Assembly: GCA_035303945.1 (NCBI GenBank)
Contig: DATGQZ010000024.1
Location: 1 to 64,000, forward strand
Reading direction: 5' to 3'
Length of the DNA: 64,000 nt
Source: DATGMS01 sp035303945
GTDB taxonomy: Bacteria > Bacteroidota > Bacteroidia > Cytophagales > Cyclobacteriaceae
Part shown: piece by piece, positions 26,959-35,323 of the stretch
Layout of the letters: each line of letters opens with the position of its first letter
How positions within the stretch are numbered: the stretch's first letter is position 1
Position numbers and translations under genes: made by a program
The notes under the pieces: generated by a model
What the model was told of the DNA's origin: nothing
What the model saw: only the letters and a program-made list of their open reading frames with translations
Database searches by the model: none

Positions 26959-28326
26959 ATGGTAATGTTGAACCTGCGGCATTATATCCCACTTTTTGCG
27001 CTTCTTTGTGCCACACTGGTTTCCTGCGGTGAGAAAACCGAATATTGTGAATACTTAAATGGCAACGAATTCCTAATCCAAGCCAATGGACATCTCACCA
27101 ATGTCATGGTCCATGATATTTTCTCTCCTCCGGTCGCCAGTAGGATCTATGCCTATGCCTCTCTTGCTGCGTACGAAGTGGCTGTATTGTCCGATGATAC
27201 TTATAGGAGTTTGATGGGGCAGTTGAACGGATTTGAAAAGAAGGAGTTCGATACCTCTAAGGAATGTTTGTATCCCCTTGCCGCTCTAGTCGCCTATTAT
27301 GATGTGGCAACAGCCATGATTTTTTCGGAAAATATGTTGACCGAACACCGGGACAAGCTTTATCAGACAATTAAAAAACAGGGTATTTCAAAGGAAGTAT
27401 TTGAGAACTCGCTTGCACTAGGGCAAGCCATGGCATCACATGTAAAGGCCTACGCCTCCAAAGATAATTATCACCAGAGTCGCTCTTTTGAAAAATATAC
27501 ACCATCTAACGTAGATGGCACCTGGAAACCCACTCCTCCAGCCTATATGGAAGGATTGGAACCTCATTGGGCGACCATGCGGCCTTTTGTAATGGACTCT
27601 TCCAATCAGTTTGTTCCCGAGAGACCATCCCCATTCGAAATCGTCCCCAAAAGCGATTTTTACAAAGAGGCCGAAGCGGTGATGCTAGCTGGAAATAATT
27701 TAACGGATGAGCAACGGGAGATTGCTTTTTTCTGGGATTGTAACCCTTATAAAGTTAATGTAAAAGGCCATGTAATGTATGCGGAGAAAAAGATAACCCC
27801 TGGCGGGCATTGGATGGGTATTGCAGGCATAGCTGCCAAAACCATAGGGTTGGATTGGAAGCAAACTGCCGAAGCTTTTGCACTCACCTCATTGGCGCTA
27901 TACGACGGCTTTCTTTCCTGCTGGGATGAAAAATACAGAAGCGTGCTGATCAGACCTGAAACCTATATCAATCTGTATATGGACGAGGATTGGCTCCCTT
28001 TACTACAGACACCGCCTTTTCCTGAGTATACTTCCGGACATAGCGTCGTGTCGGCCGCAGCTTCATCCGTCTTAACCCATTTGTTAGGCGATGAGGTAGC
28101 TTTTGTAGATTCAACAGAAGTAGTGTTTGGTTTACCCGTGAGAGAATTTCCATCTTTTCGTAAGGCCGCCGAGGAAGCTGCCATTAGTCGGTTTTATGGC
28201 GGAATTCATTATATGCCTGCTATCGTCAACGGTATGGACCAAGGCGATCGCGTCGGGCAGCTTATTGTGGATAGGATACAAACGCGTTCGATACCGGTGA
28301 TTGCTTCCAGTGATGGCGAAAATTAA
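26959..28326 (+). CDS. PAP2 / vanadium-haloperoxidase superfamily lipoprotein
   Basis: 455 residues with a lipoprotein signal ending LVSC (Cys23). The three phosphate/vanadate-binding motifs of the superfamily are intact: K325 to R332-P (KYRSVLIRP), S359-G360-H361 and S410-R411 to H417 (SRFYGGIH). The protein is therefore either an envelope acid phosphatase or a vanadium-dependent haloperoxidase-like enzyme; the long helical N-terminal part and total length favour the haloperoxidase-related branch, but halide oxidation cannot be claimed. Two ATGs (first and third codons) are possible starts. It is transcribed alone from its own promoter and is convergent with nadD. Confidence 0.85.
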   Translation: MVMLNLRHYIPLFALLCATLVSCGEKTEYCEYLNGNEFLIQANGHLTNVMVHDIFSPPVASRIYAYASLAAYEVAVLSDDTYRSLMGQLNGFEKKEFDTSKECLYPLAALVAYYDVATAMIFSENMLTEHRDKLYQTIKKQGISKEVFENSLALGQAMASHVKAYASKDNYHQSRSFEKYTPSNVDGTWKPTPPAYMEGLEPHWATMRPFVMDSSNQFVPERPSPFEIVPKSDFYKEAEAVMLAGNNLTDEQREIAFFWDCNPYKVNVKGHVMYAEKKITPGGHWMGIAGIAAKTIGLDWKQTAEAFALTSLALYDGFLSCWDEKYRSVLIRPETYINLYMDEDWLPLLQTPPFPEYTSGHSVVSAAASSVLTHLLGDEVAFVDSTEVVFGLPVREFPSFRKAAEEAAISRFYGGIHYMPAIVNGMDQGDRVGQLIVDRIQTRSIPVIASSDGEN

Positions 28327-28341
28327 GGTATCATCACTTCT

Positions 28342-28908
28342 TTATTCAAAAAATTTCTTATTTCGAATGTAATCCTCTACAGGCTCAGGCAATAGGTATT
28401 TTACCGAATGCCCATTTTTTATTGCCGACCGGATAAAAGTTGCGGAGATGTCGATCATGGGGGATTTTATATAGCGCACATTTGGATGCTCTATAACAAA
28501 TGTTTCATTGGGCCGGGGATATACGTAAAGGCCGTAGTATTGTAAGATCGCGTCACTGTTTTTCCACTTATGAAAGGACTTGAGGTTATCCCCACCTATC
28601 ACCAGCTTAAAATCATGCTGTGGATACCTGTCGGTAAGATAAGTTAAGGTATCGATGGTGTAGCTAGGCCTCGGCATGTGAAACTCCACATCACAGGCAC
28701 GAAAACGGTAATCCTTATCTATAGCCAATTCCACCATCCGGAGCCGATCAAACTCATGAAGCAAGGAGCCTCGGCTCTTGAAGGGATTTTGCGGGGAGAC
28801 CACGAACCAGACTTCATCAAGATCTGTTTGATCCTGCATGATGTTCGCAATGATCAGATGCCCTACATGAATGGGATTAAATGAGCCAAAAAAAAGCCCT
28901 ACCTTCAC
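28342..28908 (-). CDS. nadD: Nicotinate-nucleotide adenylyltransferase
   Basis: A 188-residue nucleotidyltransferase making NaAD from NaMN and ATP in NAD synthesis. The N-terminal signature GSFNPIHVGH (H14 and H17) and the C-terminal ISATFIR block, a variant of the usual ISSTxxR, are both present. The start lies 2 bases after the gmk stop, so it is co-transcribed with the genes upstream. Confidence 0.95.
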   Translation of the reverse strand: MKVGLFFGSFNPIHVGHLIIANIMQDQTDLDEVWFVVSPQNPFKSRGSLLHEFDRLRMVELAIDKDYRFRACDVEFHMPRPSYTIDTLTYLTDRYPQHDFKLVIGGDNLKSFHKWKNSDAILQYYGLYVYPRPNETFVIEHPNVRYIKSPMIDISATFIRSAIKNGHSVKYLLPEPVEDYIRNKKFFE

Positions 28909-28910
28909 CG

Positions 28911-29486
28911 CTATTGTTTTGATAAGAAGTTGTAGACTAAGGTTTCGGCTTCCCGGAAGGATTTTTCCATGTCATCATTCACCAAGCTGACATCAAATTT
29001 ATCCTCAAAACTCATCTCGAATTTTGCTTTGTACAATCTTCGGGAGAGACTCTCTTCCGATTCCGTTCCCCGATCTCTCAAACGGCTGGTCAATACATCC
29101 AAAGAGGGGACCTTTACAAATATTGCAAGGGCATCATCCCCAAAATATTCCTTGAGGTGTAAGCCACCTTTGACATCGACATCAAAAACGACCGCTTTTC
29201 CCTGATTCCAGATTCTATCGATTTCTTCTTTAAGGGTACCATAGAAGTTGCCTTCATATACCTCTTCCCATTCCACGAAAGCATTTTGGTCGATTTTGCT
29301 TTTGAACTCTTCTGGAGTTAAAAAATAGTAGTCTTTACCGTTTTGCTCCTCCCTACCCCGTTTGTCACGGGTACAGGCAGAGATCGAAAAACCCAGCGCG
29401 GGATTAGTTTTTAGAAGGTGCTTTACAATAGTGGTTTTCCCCGATCCTGAAGGGGCCGAAAAAATTATTGCTTTTCCTGAAGACAT
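28911..29486 (-). CDS. gmk: Guanylate kinase
   Basis: 191 residues, typical length. It phosphorylates GMP to GDP. P-loop APSGSGKT (11-18), the GMP-binding SACTRDKRGREEQNGKDYYF block and the lid arginines in SRLRDRGTESEESLSRRL are present. It lies 9 bases after the small anti-sigma-like gene and 2 bases before nadD. Confidence 0.96.
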   Translation of the reverse strand: MSSGKAIIFSAPSGSGKTTIVKHLLKTNPALGFSISACTRDKRGREEQNGKDYYFLTPEEFKSKIDQNAFVEWEEVYEGNFYGTLKEEIDRIWNQGKAVVFDVDVKGGLHLKEYFGDDALAIFVKVPSLDVLTSRLRDRGTESEESLSRRLYKAKFEMSFEDKFDVSLVNDDMEKSFREAETLVYNFLSKQ

Positions 29487-29495
29487 TGAATTCCT

Positions 29496-29765
29496 TTATC
29501 TAAGCTCTGCGATTTTCTGACGAATACGGTCCGCCAGTTCTGATGGTACCGGTTGCTTCGTGCATTTATTTTTTAGAATGTCCCGAATGGCTTGTTCCAA
29601 ATGATAATATTCAAAGCAGGGCTGGCATTTGGCAAGCTTTTGATCCAGCAATTCCTTAGAACCGTCCAGAGCTTCCCCATCCAATATGCTTTCAAGCAAC
29701 TGGAAGCATTTACTTTCATCGCCGCAATTTAATTTTCTTTCTCCGGATGAGTTTACATTTTCCAT
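29496..29765 (-). CDS. Small cysteine-rich anti-sigma-factor-like protein
   Basis: 89 residues, soluble, lying 9 bases downstream of the ECF sigma gene, the usual place for its anti-sigma factor. It resembles zinc-binding anti-sigma (RsrA-like) proteins: C14, C20, C47xxC50 and C68. In the classical Hx3CxxC motif the His position is Lys43, so the canonical zinc site is incomplete unless C14 or C20 replaces it. There is no membrane span, so any control of the sigma factor would be cytoplasmic, possibly redox-linked. Confidence 0.75.
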   Translation of the reverse strand: MENVNSSGERKLNCGDESKCFQLLESILDGEALDGSKELLDQKLAKCQPCFEYYHLEQAIRDILKNKCTKQPVPSELADRIRQKIAELR

Positions 29766-29774
29766 CTTTCTGAT

Positions 29775-30380
29775 TTAACTCTTGTCGTTATTTTCTTCTT
29801 CGGTATCATAGCCCATGTTTTGCGCATAAGAACGCAATTTTTCCTTTAAAAGGTTCCTAGCTCTGTGAAGTCTTGATCGAACCGTCCCAATCGGAATATC
29901 CAGAATCTTGGCCATTTCCTCATAAGTGAAGCCTTCAAGGTCACACAATATGATCACAGTCCTGAAGTCGACAGCCAAGCTATTTAAAGCGTTGGAAATT
30001 TCATCTCCCAACATGTCTTTGACGGCATCTACCCTAAGGTCGGACGTCATGCTATAATCAACACTTTCTGAGTTATAATAAGTTTCAACTTCCTGATAAT
30101 CTACCTTGGTAGGTTGCTTACTTTTCTTTCTATATTCATTGATAAAGCTATTCTTCAATATCCTGAAAAGCCAAGCTTTGGCATTGGTGCCCTTTTCAAA
30201 AGAGTTGATAAAGCGGTAAGCTTTCAGATATGTATCCTGCACCAAGTCTTTGGCATCATCTTCATCAAAAGTGAGCCTGAACGCGAAATTGTACATTGAG
30301 TCTATGTGAGGCATAAACTCATTGTCGAATATATTATTCTTATCCCGGTCGGAATATTTTTTTCTTTGTACCTCAGACAT
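29775..30380 (-). CDS. ECF-type RNA polymerase sigma factor
   Basis: 201 residues with sigma region 2 (about 28-95, DDAKDLVQDTYLKAYRF and AWLFRILKNSFINEYRK) and region 4 (about 125-185, ending TYEEMAKILDIPIGTVRSR). The linker between them is rather long and Tyr-rich. The last 15 residues are acidic. It heads the sigma / anti-sigma / gmk / nadD unit. The -7-like box TATTTTTG (30393-30386) would leave nearly no leader, so its use is doubtful. Confidence 0.92.
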   Translation of the reverse strand: MSEVQRKKYSDRDKNNIFDNEFMPHIDSMYNFAFRLTFDEDDAKDLVQDTYLKAYRFINSFEKGTNAKAWLFRILKNSFINEYRKKSKQPTKVDYQEVETYYNSESVDYSMTSDLRVDAVKDMLGDEISNALNSLAVDFRTVIILCDLEGFTYEEMAKILDIPIGTVRSRLHRARNLLKEKLRSYAQNMGYDTEEENNDKS

Positions 30381-30512
30381 ATGTTCAAAAATAGTAATAG
30401 CCGCAATTAATAACTACTTTTTCCAAAGAAAGTCATGCCTTTTTCTTTATTTTGAAATCTCAAGGGATAATTCACCCAAAGCATTGCACGAATAAACGAA
30501 ACCTATCCTTTA

Positions 30513-31388
30513 ATGTTTGCCTTCCGATTGATCTCCCGGCTGCCGCTGTCTGTCCTCTACCTGATTTCTGACTTTCTGTTCCTCATCATATGCTACGTCA
30601 TCCAATATAGAAAGCGGGTTATTGACGGCAATTTGTTTTATGCTTTTCCAGAAAAAAGCAAGGCGGAAAGGGACAGGATCAAAAGGAGATTCTACAGGAA
30701 TTTCACAGACTCCTTTGCGGAAACTGTAAAATTGCTAACAATAAGCAAGGAGGAATTAGACAAAAGAATAAAAATAGAAAACAGCCATCTCGTTTTAGAC
30801 AAAATCATCCAGGGTGAGGTTGTTATTGGTCTCACGGCACATTTCTTTAACTGGGAAGCCAGCCTCTTGGGCATTCAATCCATTGTGGGGCACAAAAGTG
30901 AGGTAGTGTACCAAAAAGTCAACAATCCATTTTTTGAAAGCCTGATGCAGGAGCTGCGGGGAAGGTTCGGCGGAAAGACCGTTGAACGGAAGAGTTTTCA
31001 ACGCCACTTTCTAAGGGAAAGAAATAATCCTCGATTGATCATCCTAGCGGCGGACCAAAGACCGGAGATTACAGAAAACCGCTATTGGACCAGCTTCATG
31101 AACCGGCAAACTGCATTTTATGAAGGAGCGGAAAAACTTGCCAAAAAGTTTGATTTGCGGGTTGTAACAGCATTTGTTACCAAGCCGAAACGGGGCCATT
31201 ACACATTCTCCTATGAAGTACTAGCCGAACCACCATTTGACACAATTCACCACAGCATTACTGATCGTTTTGTAGAACAAACGGAGCGTAATATTCAACA
31301 GGAACCTGCCTTATACCTCTGGTCCCACGACCGTTGGAAAATCAAACCACCCCAACCTATAACTGATCCCACTTCAAATATGGCTTAA
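30513..31388 (+). CDS. Lipid A biosynthesis (lauroyl-type) acyltransferase, LpxL/HtrB family
   Basis: 291 residues. An N-terminal hydrophobic anchor (about 10-30) is followed by the catalytic H-x4-E motif HFFNWE (H110, E115), and the acceptor-site block AADQRPE (about 190) and the final YLWSHDRWK are typical of LpxL/LpxM-like enzymes. It should transfer a secondary acyl chain to lipid A at the inner face of the inner membrane. It starts 132 bases from the divergent sigma factor gene. Confidence 0.88.
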   Translation: MFAFRLISRLPLSVLYLISDFLFLIICYVIQYRKRVIDGNLFYAFPEKSKAERDRIKRRFYRNFTDSFAETVKLLTISKEELDKRIKIENSHLVLDKIIQGEVVIGLTAHFFNWEASLLGIQSIVGHKSEVVYQKVNNPFFESLMQELRGRFGGKTVERKSFQRHFLRERNNPRLIILAADQRPEITENRYWTSFMNRQTAFYEGAEKLAKKFDLRVVTAFVTKPKRGHYTFSYEVLAEPPFDTIHHSITDRFVEQTERNIQQEPALYLWSHDRWKIKPPQPITDPTSNMA

Positions 31389-31430
31389 TACTTGCATTAT
31401 AGCTGATTGTATAACCATTAAGAAACAATC

Positions 31431-31616
31431 ATGGCAAATCTAAAATTAAAAGGAACGTGGAACGAGCTTAAAGGCAAGTTGAAACAGGAATATGCCAAGC
31501 TCACTGATGACGATTTAACTTATATTGAAGGCAAAGAAGATGAGTTATTGGGCCGACTTCAACAAAAAACCGGTAAAGCCCGGGACGAGCTGAAAAGGCA
31601 GCTGTTTGAAGATTAA
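31431..31616 (+). CDS. CsbD-family small stress protein
   Basis: 61 residues, highly charged and helical: LKGTWNELKGKLKQEYAKLTDDD is the CsbD signature, followed by the family's GKEDELLGRLQQKTG block. CsbD proteins accompany general stress responses; their biochemical role is unknown. It lies 42 bases after the acyltransferase gene and is closed by a strong terminator. Confidence 0.9.
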   Translation: MANLKLKGTWNELKGKLKQEYAKLTDDDLTYIEGKEDELLGRLQQKTGKARDELKRQLFED

Positions 31617-31624
31617 GCTATAGA

Positions 31625-31648
31625 AGCCGGGAGAAATCCCGGCTCTTT
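31625..31648 (+). terminator. Intrinsic terminator after csbD
   Basis: AGCCGGG (31625-31631) pairs with CCCGGCT (31638-31644) around a 6-base loop and is followed by CTTTT. It begins 8 bases after the csbD stop. Confidence 0.85.
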
Positions 31649-31674
31649 TATGTTAGATCAAATGTCGAAAAACG

Positions 31675-31708
31675 AAAAAAGCAGATCCAATTTTTAGATC
31701 TGCTTTTT
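31675..31708. terminator. Bidirectional terminator between csbD and the small membrane gene
   Basis: AAAAAAGCAGATC (31675-31687) pairs with GATCTGCTTTTT (31697-31708) around a 9-base loop. On the minus strand it is followed by another T-run, so it mainly ends the 50-residue membrane gene while backing up the csbD terminator. Confidence 0.8.
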
Positions 31709-31727
31709 ATATTATATGGTGCGGTTG

Positions 31728-31880
31728 TTAAACTCCTCTTCCTTGGATGACACGTAATAGAACAGCAATTACAGCAATGACCAAGAGAATGTGAATGATT
31801 CCTCCTGCTTCATATCCAATAAATCCAATAAGCCAAACGATGACTAAAATGACGGCGATAATATAAAGTAAATTTCCCAT
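31728..31880 (-). CDS. Lmo0937-type small membrane protein
   Basis: A 50-residue protein: MGNLLYIIAVILVIVWLIGF begins it, followed by a GYEAGG turn and a second hydrophobic span ending in RVIQGRGV. Two membrane spans separated by a glycine turn match the Lmo0937/YqaE-like small membrane family that is often found near CsbD-like stress genes. It starts with ATG at 31880 and ends with TAA at 31728, with a terminator 20 bases on. Together with the convergent csbD gene it forms a small stress-type cluster. Confidence 0.85.
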   Translation of the reverse strand: MGNLLYIIAVILVIVWLIGFIGYEAGGIIHILLVIAVIAVLLRVIQGRGV

Positions 31881-32178
31881 GATGATTAAGTTTATGTGTT
31901 AGTGATTAGTTGTCAGTCTCAAAAATGGAATCATTCACCCTCCACACATTTTTCCAAACCCTAGGCTAAGGGTTGTTTATTCTTCATCTCAATGAAACCA
32001 CGTGTATTATTTCAAAATCTGTGCTAAAACTCCAAACTGTAGCGTCTTAGGACCTAATAAAGAATTAAAAACTGGATTTTTTGAGAGAATTTCCGGTTTT
32101 TCTCCGCACTCGACGACCTCCAGCGTAGTAGAACTTGACTTGATGGGCAAAAATTGCCGCAAATCCCGAAATCATTGG
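31881..32178. other. Intergenic region between the small membrane gene and uvrD
   Basis: AT-rich and without any frame I can support. It should hold the promoter of the small membrane gene (minus), but no exact TAnnTTTG box was found on that strand; a different sigma factor would fit a stress gene. Nothing else was recognised. Confidence 0.4.
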
Positions 32179-32186
32179 TAACTTTG
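32179..32186 (+). promoter_or_regulatory. -7 box of the uvrD-like gene
   Basis: TAACTTTG, an exact TAnnTTTG match, with TTG at 32154-32156 (22-base spacer). Transcription would start near 32193, favouring the ATG at 32239 over a TTG at 32197. Confidence 0.6.
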
Positions 32187-32238
32187 ACCATTCATTTTGC
32201 CCTCGCCCGAGTGGCAACAAAAGACTGCATGTAGATTT

Positions 32239-34479
32239 ATGGATTATTTGTCTTTTTTAAACCCCAATCAGAGGAAAGCGGTAGAGCATACGGAAGGCCC
32301 TGTGATGATTATAGCCGGTGCTGGATCCGGCAAGACACGGGTACTGACTTACCGCATCGCACACCTCATCCAGAAAGGGGTGGACCCATTCAATATCTTA
32401 TCCTTGACCTTTACCAATAAGGCCGCCAATGAGATGAAGCAACGGATAGAAAAACTTATTGGCTTGGAGGCAAGAAATACTTGGATGGGAACCTTTCATT
32501 CTACATTTGCAAAAATTCTCCGGGTGGAAGCAGCCAAACTGGGGTTTCCCTCCAATTTTACCATATACGATACAGATGACAGTAAATCACTGATCCGGAC
32601 CATTGTTAAAGAAATGAGGCTGGACGACAAGGTCTATAAGCCCAATACCGTCCTTTCCAGGATCTCGGGAGCCAAAAACCGCTTGATATCGTGGGAAGCC
32701 TATTTAAACGATCCCTATATCAAAGCGGATGACGATGCGGCAATGAAGCCCCGCATGGGCGAAATTTACAGAACTTACCAGCAACGGTTGTTCAAATCGT
32801 CCGCCATGGATTTTGACGACCTGCTCTTTTACACCAACGTACTATTTAGGGACCATCCTGATGCCTTGAACAAATACCAACAACGGTTTAAATACGTGAT
32901 GGTGGATGAGTTTCAAGACACCAACTTATCCCAATATGTCATCACCAAAAAGCTGGCTGCCGTACATCAAAATATCTGCGTAGTAGGTGATGACGCACAG
33001 AGTATTTACGCCTTCCGAGGTGCAGACATCCAAAACATCCTGAATTTCGAAAAGGATTATCCCGACCTCTTCGTCGTGAAACTGGAGCAAAATTACCGAT
33101 CCACCAAGAACATCGTCCATGCTGCCAATTCTATTATCGCCAAAAACAAGGCGCAATTAAAAAAAGATGTCTGGACCGAAAATGGGCTGGGCGAACCTAT
33201 AGAAATTATTAAAGCAGCTTCAGATAATGAGGAAGGTCGAATCGTGGCCCACACCATTTTTGAAGAGCGCAACAACAAGCACCTTAACAACAGTGATTTC
33301 GCAGTACTCTATAGAACCAATTCCCAATCAAGGGCGATAGAGGAGGCACTGCGAAAAATGAATATCCATTACAAGATCGTGGGAGGTTTGTCTTTCTACC
33401 AAAGGAAAGAAATCAAAGACTTGATGGCCTATATGAGATTTGTGGTCAACCAAGACGATGAAGAAGCCTTTAAACGCATTATCAACTATCCGAAGAGGGG
33501 TATCGGCGACACCAGTGTCGAGAAAATCATTGTTGCCGCCTACGAGCATGATATTCCCTTGTGGGAGGTACTGACCAATGCCTCCAGCTTTTTGGCGGGA
33601 AGAGCTGCCAATTCGGTTGATGACTTTACTACCATGATCAAAAGCTTTAGGGTAGAAATGGAAAGAAAAGATGCTTATGAAGTAGCGTCATCCATCGCCA
33701 AGCAATCCGGACTTTTGCGCGAACTATATGAGGACAAAACCATTGAGGGTTTGAACAGGTATGAAAACGTTCAGGAATTACTCAACGCCATCAAGGAATA
33801 TGTAGACAATGAAGAAAACGAGGACAAAACACTTGGTGCTTTTTTGCAGGAGATTGCCTTATTGACGGACAATGACCGCGACAAAGACCTTTCAGATAGT
33901 GTCACCTTAATGTCTATTCACTCTTCTAAAGGTTTGGAGTTCAAATATGTCTTTGTAGTCGGCATGGAGGAGGATCTTTTTCCTTCACAAATGATGATGC
34001 AAAGCAGAGAAGATCTTGAGGAAGAACGGCGGCTTTTTTACGTGGCCTCCACCAGGGCTATGGAAAAGCTTTACCTGACCTATGCTGTCACCAGATACCG
34101 ATTTGGGCGGCTGCTGAATTGTGAACCCAGCAGGTTTTTGGAAGAAATTGATCCCGCATGTATAAAAATAGGTAAAAGAAGCAGCCATATGACCTCCTTT
34201 AATAATGAATCTCAGGAGGTCCGCAGCGGTTTGGCTGGCTTAAAAAAACCGGCGATGCGCACAGGAACCGCCAAGGTGCATACCCCAAGCCCGGACTTTA
34301 AGCCATCTAACACCAACCACCTACAAGTAGGCATGAAGGTGGAACATCCAAAGTTTGGTTTTGGTGATGTGACGAAAATAGAAGCTGAAGGCACTAACAG
34401 AAAGGCATCTATACACTTTGAGAATTTTGGGGATAAAACTTTATTACTTAGCTTTGCAAAGCTTAGAATTATGGAATAA
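32239..34479 (+). CDS. UvrD/PcrA-type ATP-dependent DNA helicase
   Basis: A 746-residue superfamily 1A helicase for DNA repair and clearing of stalled replication or RecA filaments. It opens with the Q-motif LNPNQRKAV, then Walker A GAGSGKT (27-33), Walker B VDEFQDTN, motif III GDDAQSIY, motif IV QNYRS, and motif V/VI blocks (MSIHSSKGLEF, VASTRAMEKLYL). The C-terminal ~50 residues form the PcrA-type Tudor-like domain (VEHPKFGFGDVTKIE). A TTG 14 codons upstream would add a basic extension and lies almost on the predicted transcription start, so it was not used. Confidence 0.94.
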   Translation: MDYLSFLNPNQRKAVEHTEGPVMIIAGAGSGKTRVLTYRIAHLIQKGVDPFNILSLTFTNKAANEMKQRIEKLIGLEARNTWMGTFHSTFAKILRVEAAKLGFPSNFTIYDTDDSKSLIRTIVKEMRLDDKVYKPNTVLSRISGAKNRLISWEAYLNDPYIKADDDAAMKPRMGEIYRTYQQRLFKSSAMDFDDLLFYTNVLFRDHPDALNKYQQRFKYVMVDEFQDTNLSQYVITKKLAAVHQNICVVGDDAQSIYAFRGADIQNILNFEKDYPDLFVVKLEQNYRSTKNIVHAANSIIAKNKAQLKKDVWTENGLGEPIEIIKAASDNEEGRIVAHTIFEERNNKHLNNSDFAVLYRTNSQSRAIEEALRKMNIHYKIVGGLSFYQRKEIKDLMAYMRFVVNQDDEEAFKRIINYPKRGIGDTSVEKIIVAAYEHDIPLWEVLTNASSFLAGRAANSVDDFTTMIKSFRVEMERKDAYEVASSIAKQSGLLRELYEDKTIEGLNRYENVQELLNAIKEYVDNEENEDKTLGAFLQEIALLTDNDRDKDLSDSVTLMSIHSSKGLEFKYVFVVGMEEDLFPSQMMMQSREDLEEERRLFYVASTRAMEKLYLTYAVTRYRFGRLLNCEPSRFLEEIDPACIKIGKRSSHMTSFNNESQEVRSGLAGLKKPAMRTGTAKVHTPSPDFKPSNTNHLQVGMKVEHPKFGFGDVTKIEAEGTNRKASIHFENFGDKTLLLSFAKLRIME

Positions 34480-34607
34480 GCCTTTTATTCCCATGAGTTT
34501 TAATAAGCAAAGCAGCTGCATCTTAAAGAACAGGGAACGAACTCCCCTCCCCTATCCCTGATGGAGCACCGAAACTGAAATTTGTTACCACAGGCCGGAA
34601 ACTGACA

Positions 34608-34615
34608 TATTTTTG
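34608..34615 (+). promoter_or_regulatory. -7 box of the DUF4290-murA operon
   Basis: TATTTTTG, an exact TAnnTTTG match, with TTG at 34582-34584 (23-base spacer). It overlaps a TTG (34613) that could be read as an earlier start, which argues for the ATG at 34652. Confidence 0.6.
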
Positions 34616-34651
34616 TTAAATTATCATGTCATTGATCAGTCCGGAAATGGT

Positions 34652-35323
34652 ATGGAAAAGCATGAGAAGCCTAAACAATCATTTATATTGAAAGAGTACG
34701 GAAAAAACATCCAGAAACTGGTAGACTACGTGATCACCGTTCCTGATAGAGACAAGCGCACCGAGTACGCCTATGCGTTGGTCGAACTAATGAAACAGCT
34801 TAACCCCCAACTGAAGAGCGAAAGCGATCAAAAACTATGGGACGACCTTTACATCATGTCCAACTTCGAATTAGATGTGGAGGCCCCCTTTCCCATGCCT
34901 GAAAAAGAATTGTTGGGCAAAAAACCCCAAAAGCTCGGCTATCCACAGGGAGAGGTACGCTTTAAACATTATGGTAGGAATATAGAAAAACTGATCGAAA
35001 AGGCTGTAGAAATTGAAGACGATCAGGAGCAGGAAGCTGCTGTTATTTTTATAGGCCAACTGATGAGAAGTTTTCATTCTACTTGGAACCGCGAAAATTT
35101 TGACGATGCCATTATTATCGATGATATTAAAACCCTCTCGAAAGGAAAATTGCATATTGACTTAGAAAAAGTCAGGGAAAACGGCCTGTTTGAAACCAAT
35201 ATGAGGAGGGACTTTAAAGCGCCTGCAAGTCCAGTGAACGAAGGTAACGGAAACGGAAACCGCAGAAACTTCAGCGGCTCCAAAAGAAGAACCAACGGCG
35301 GTAACAAAAAGCGTAGAAATTAA
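34652..35323 (+). CDS. DUF4290 family protein
   Basis: About 223 residues. The DUF4290 core (about 10-180) shows its duplicated signature: LKEYGKNIQKLVDYV and, further on, FKHYGRNIEKLIEKAVEI. The C-terminal 35 residues are a basic Asn/Gly/Arg-rich tail. The family is found in Bacteroidota, commonly next to murA; its function is unknown. The stop overlaps the murA start (TAATG), so the two are translationally coupled, which hints at a link with wall synthesis. The Gly/Asn/Arg tail could bind nucleic acid, but that is a guess. Confidence 0.88.
   Translation: MEKHEKPKQSFILKEYGKNIQKLVDYVITVPDRDKRTEYAYALVELMKQLNPQLKSESDQKLWDDLYIMSNFELDVEAPFPMPEKELLGKKPQKLGYPQGEVRFKHYGRNIEKLIEKAVEIEDDQEQEAAVIFIGQLMRSFHSTWNRENFDDAIIIDDIKTLSKGKLHIDLEKVRENGLFETNMRRDFKAPASPVNEGNGNGNRRNFSGSKRRTNGGNKKRRN

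Noticed and set aside
30386..30393. TATTTTTG on the minus strand as the promoter of the ECF sigma gene
   Set aside because: It would start transcription within a few bases of the ATG at 30380 and has no -33 partner, so it may be chance in AT-rich DNA.
32197..32238. TTG start extending the UvrD-like protein by 14 residues
   Set aside because: It lies next to the predicted transcription start, and homologous proteins begin at the LNPNQ region shortly after the ATG at 32239.
34613..34651. TTG start extending the DUF4290 protein by 13 residues
   Set aside because: It overlaps the TATTTTTG box, and the family signature begins after the ATG at 34652.
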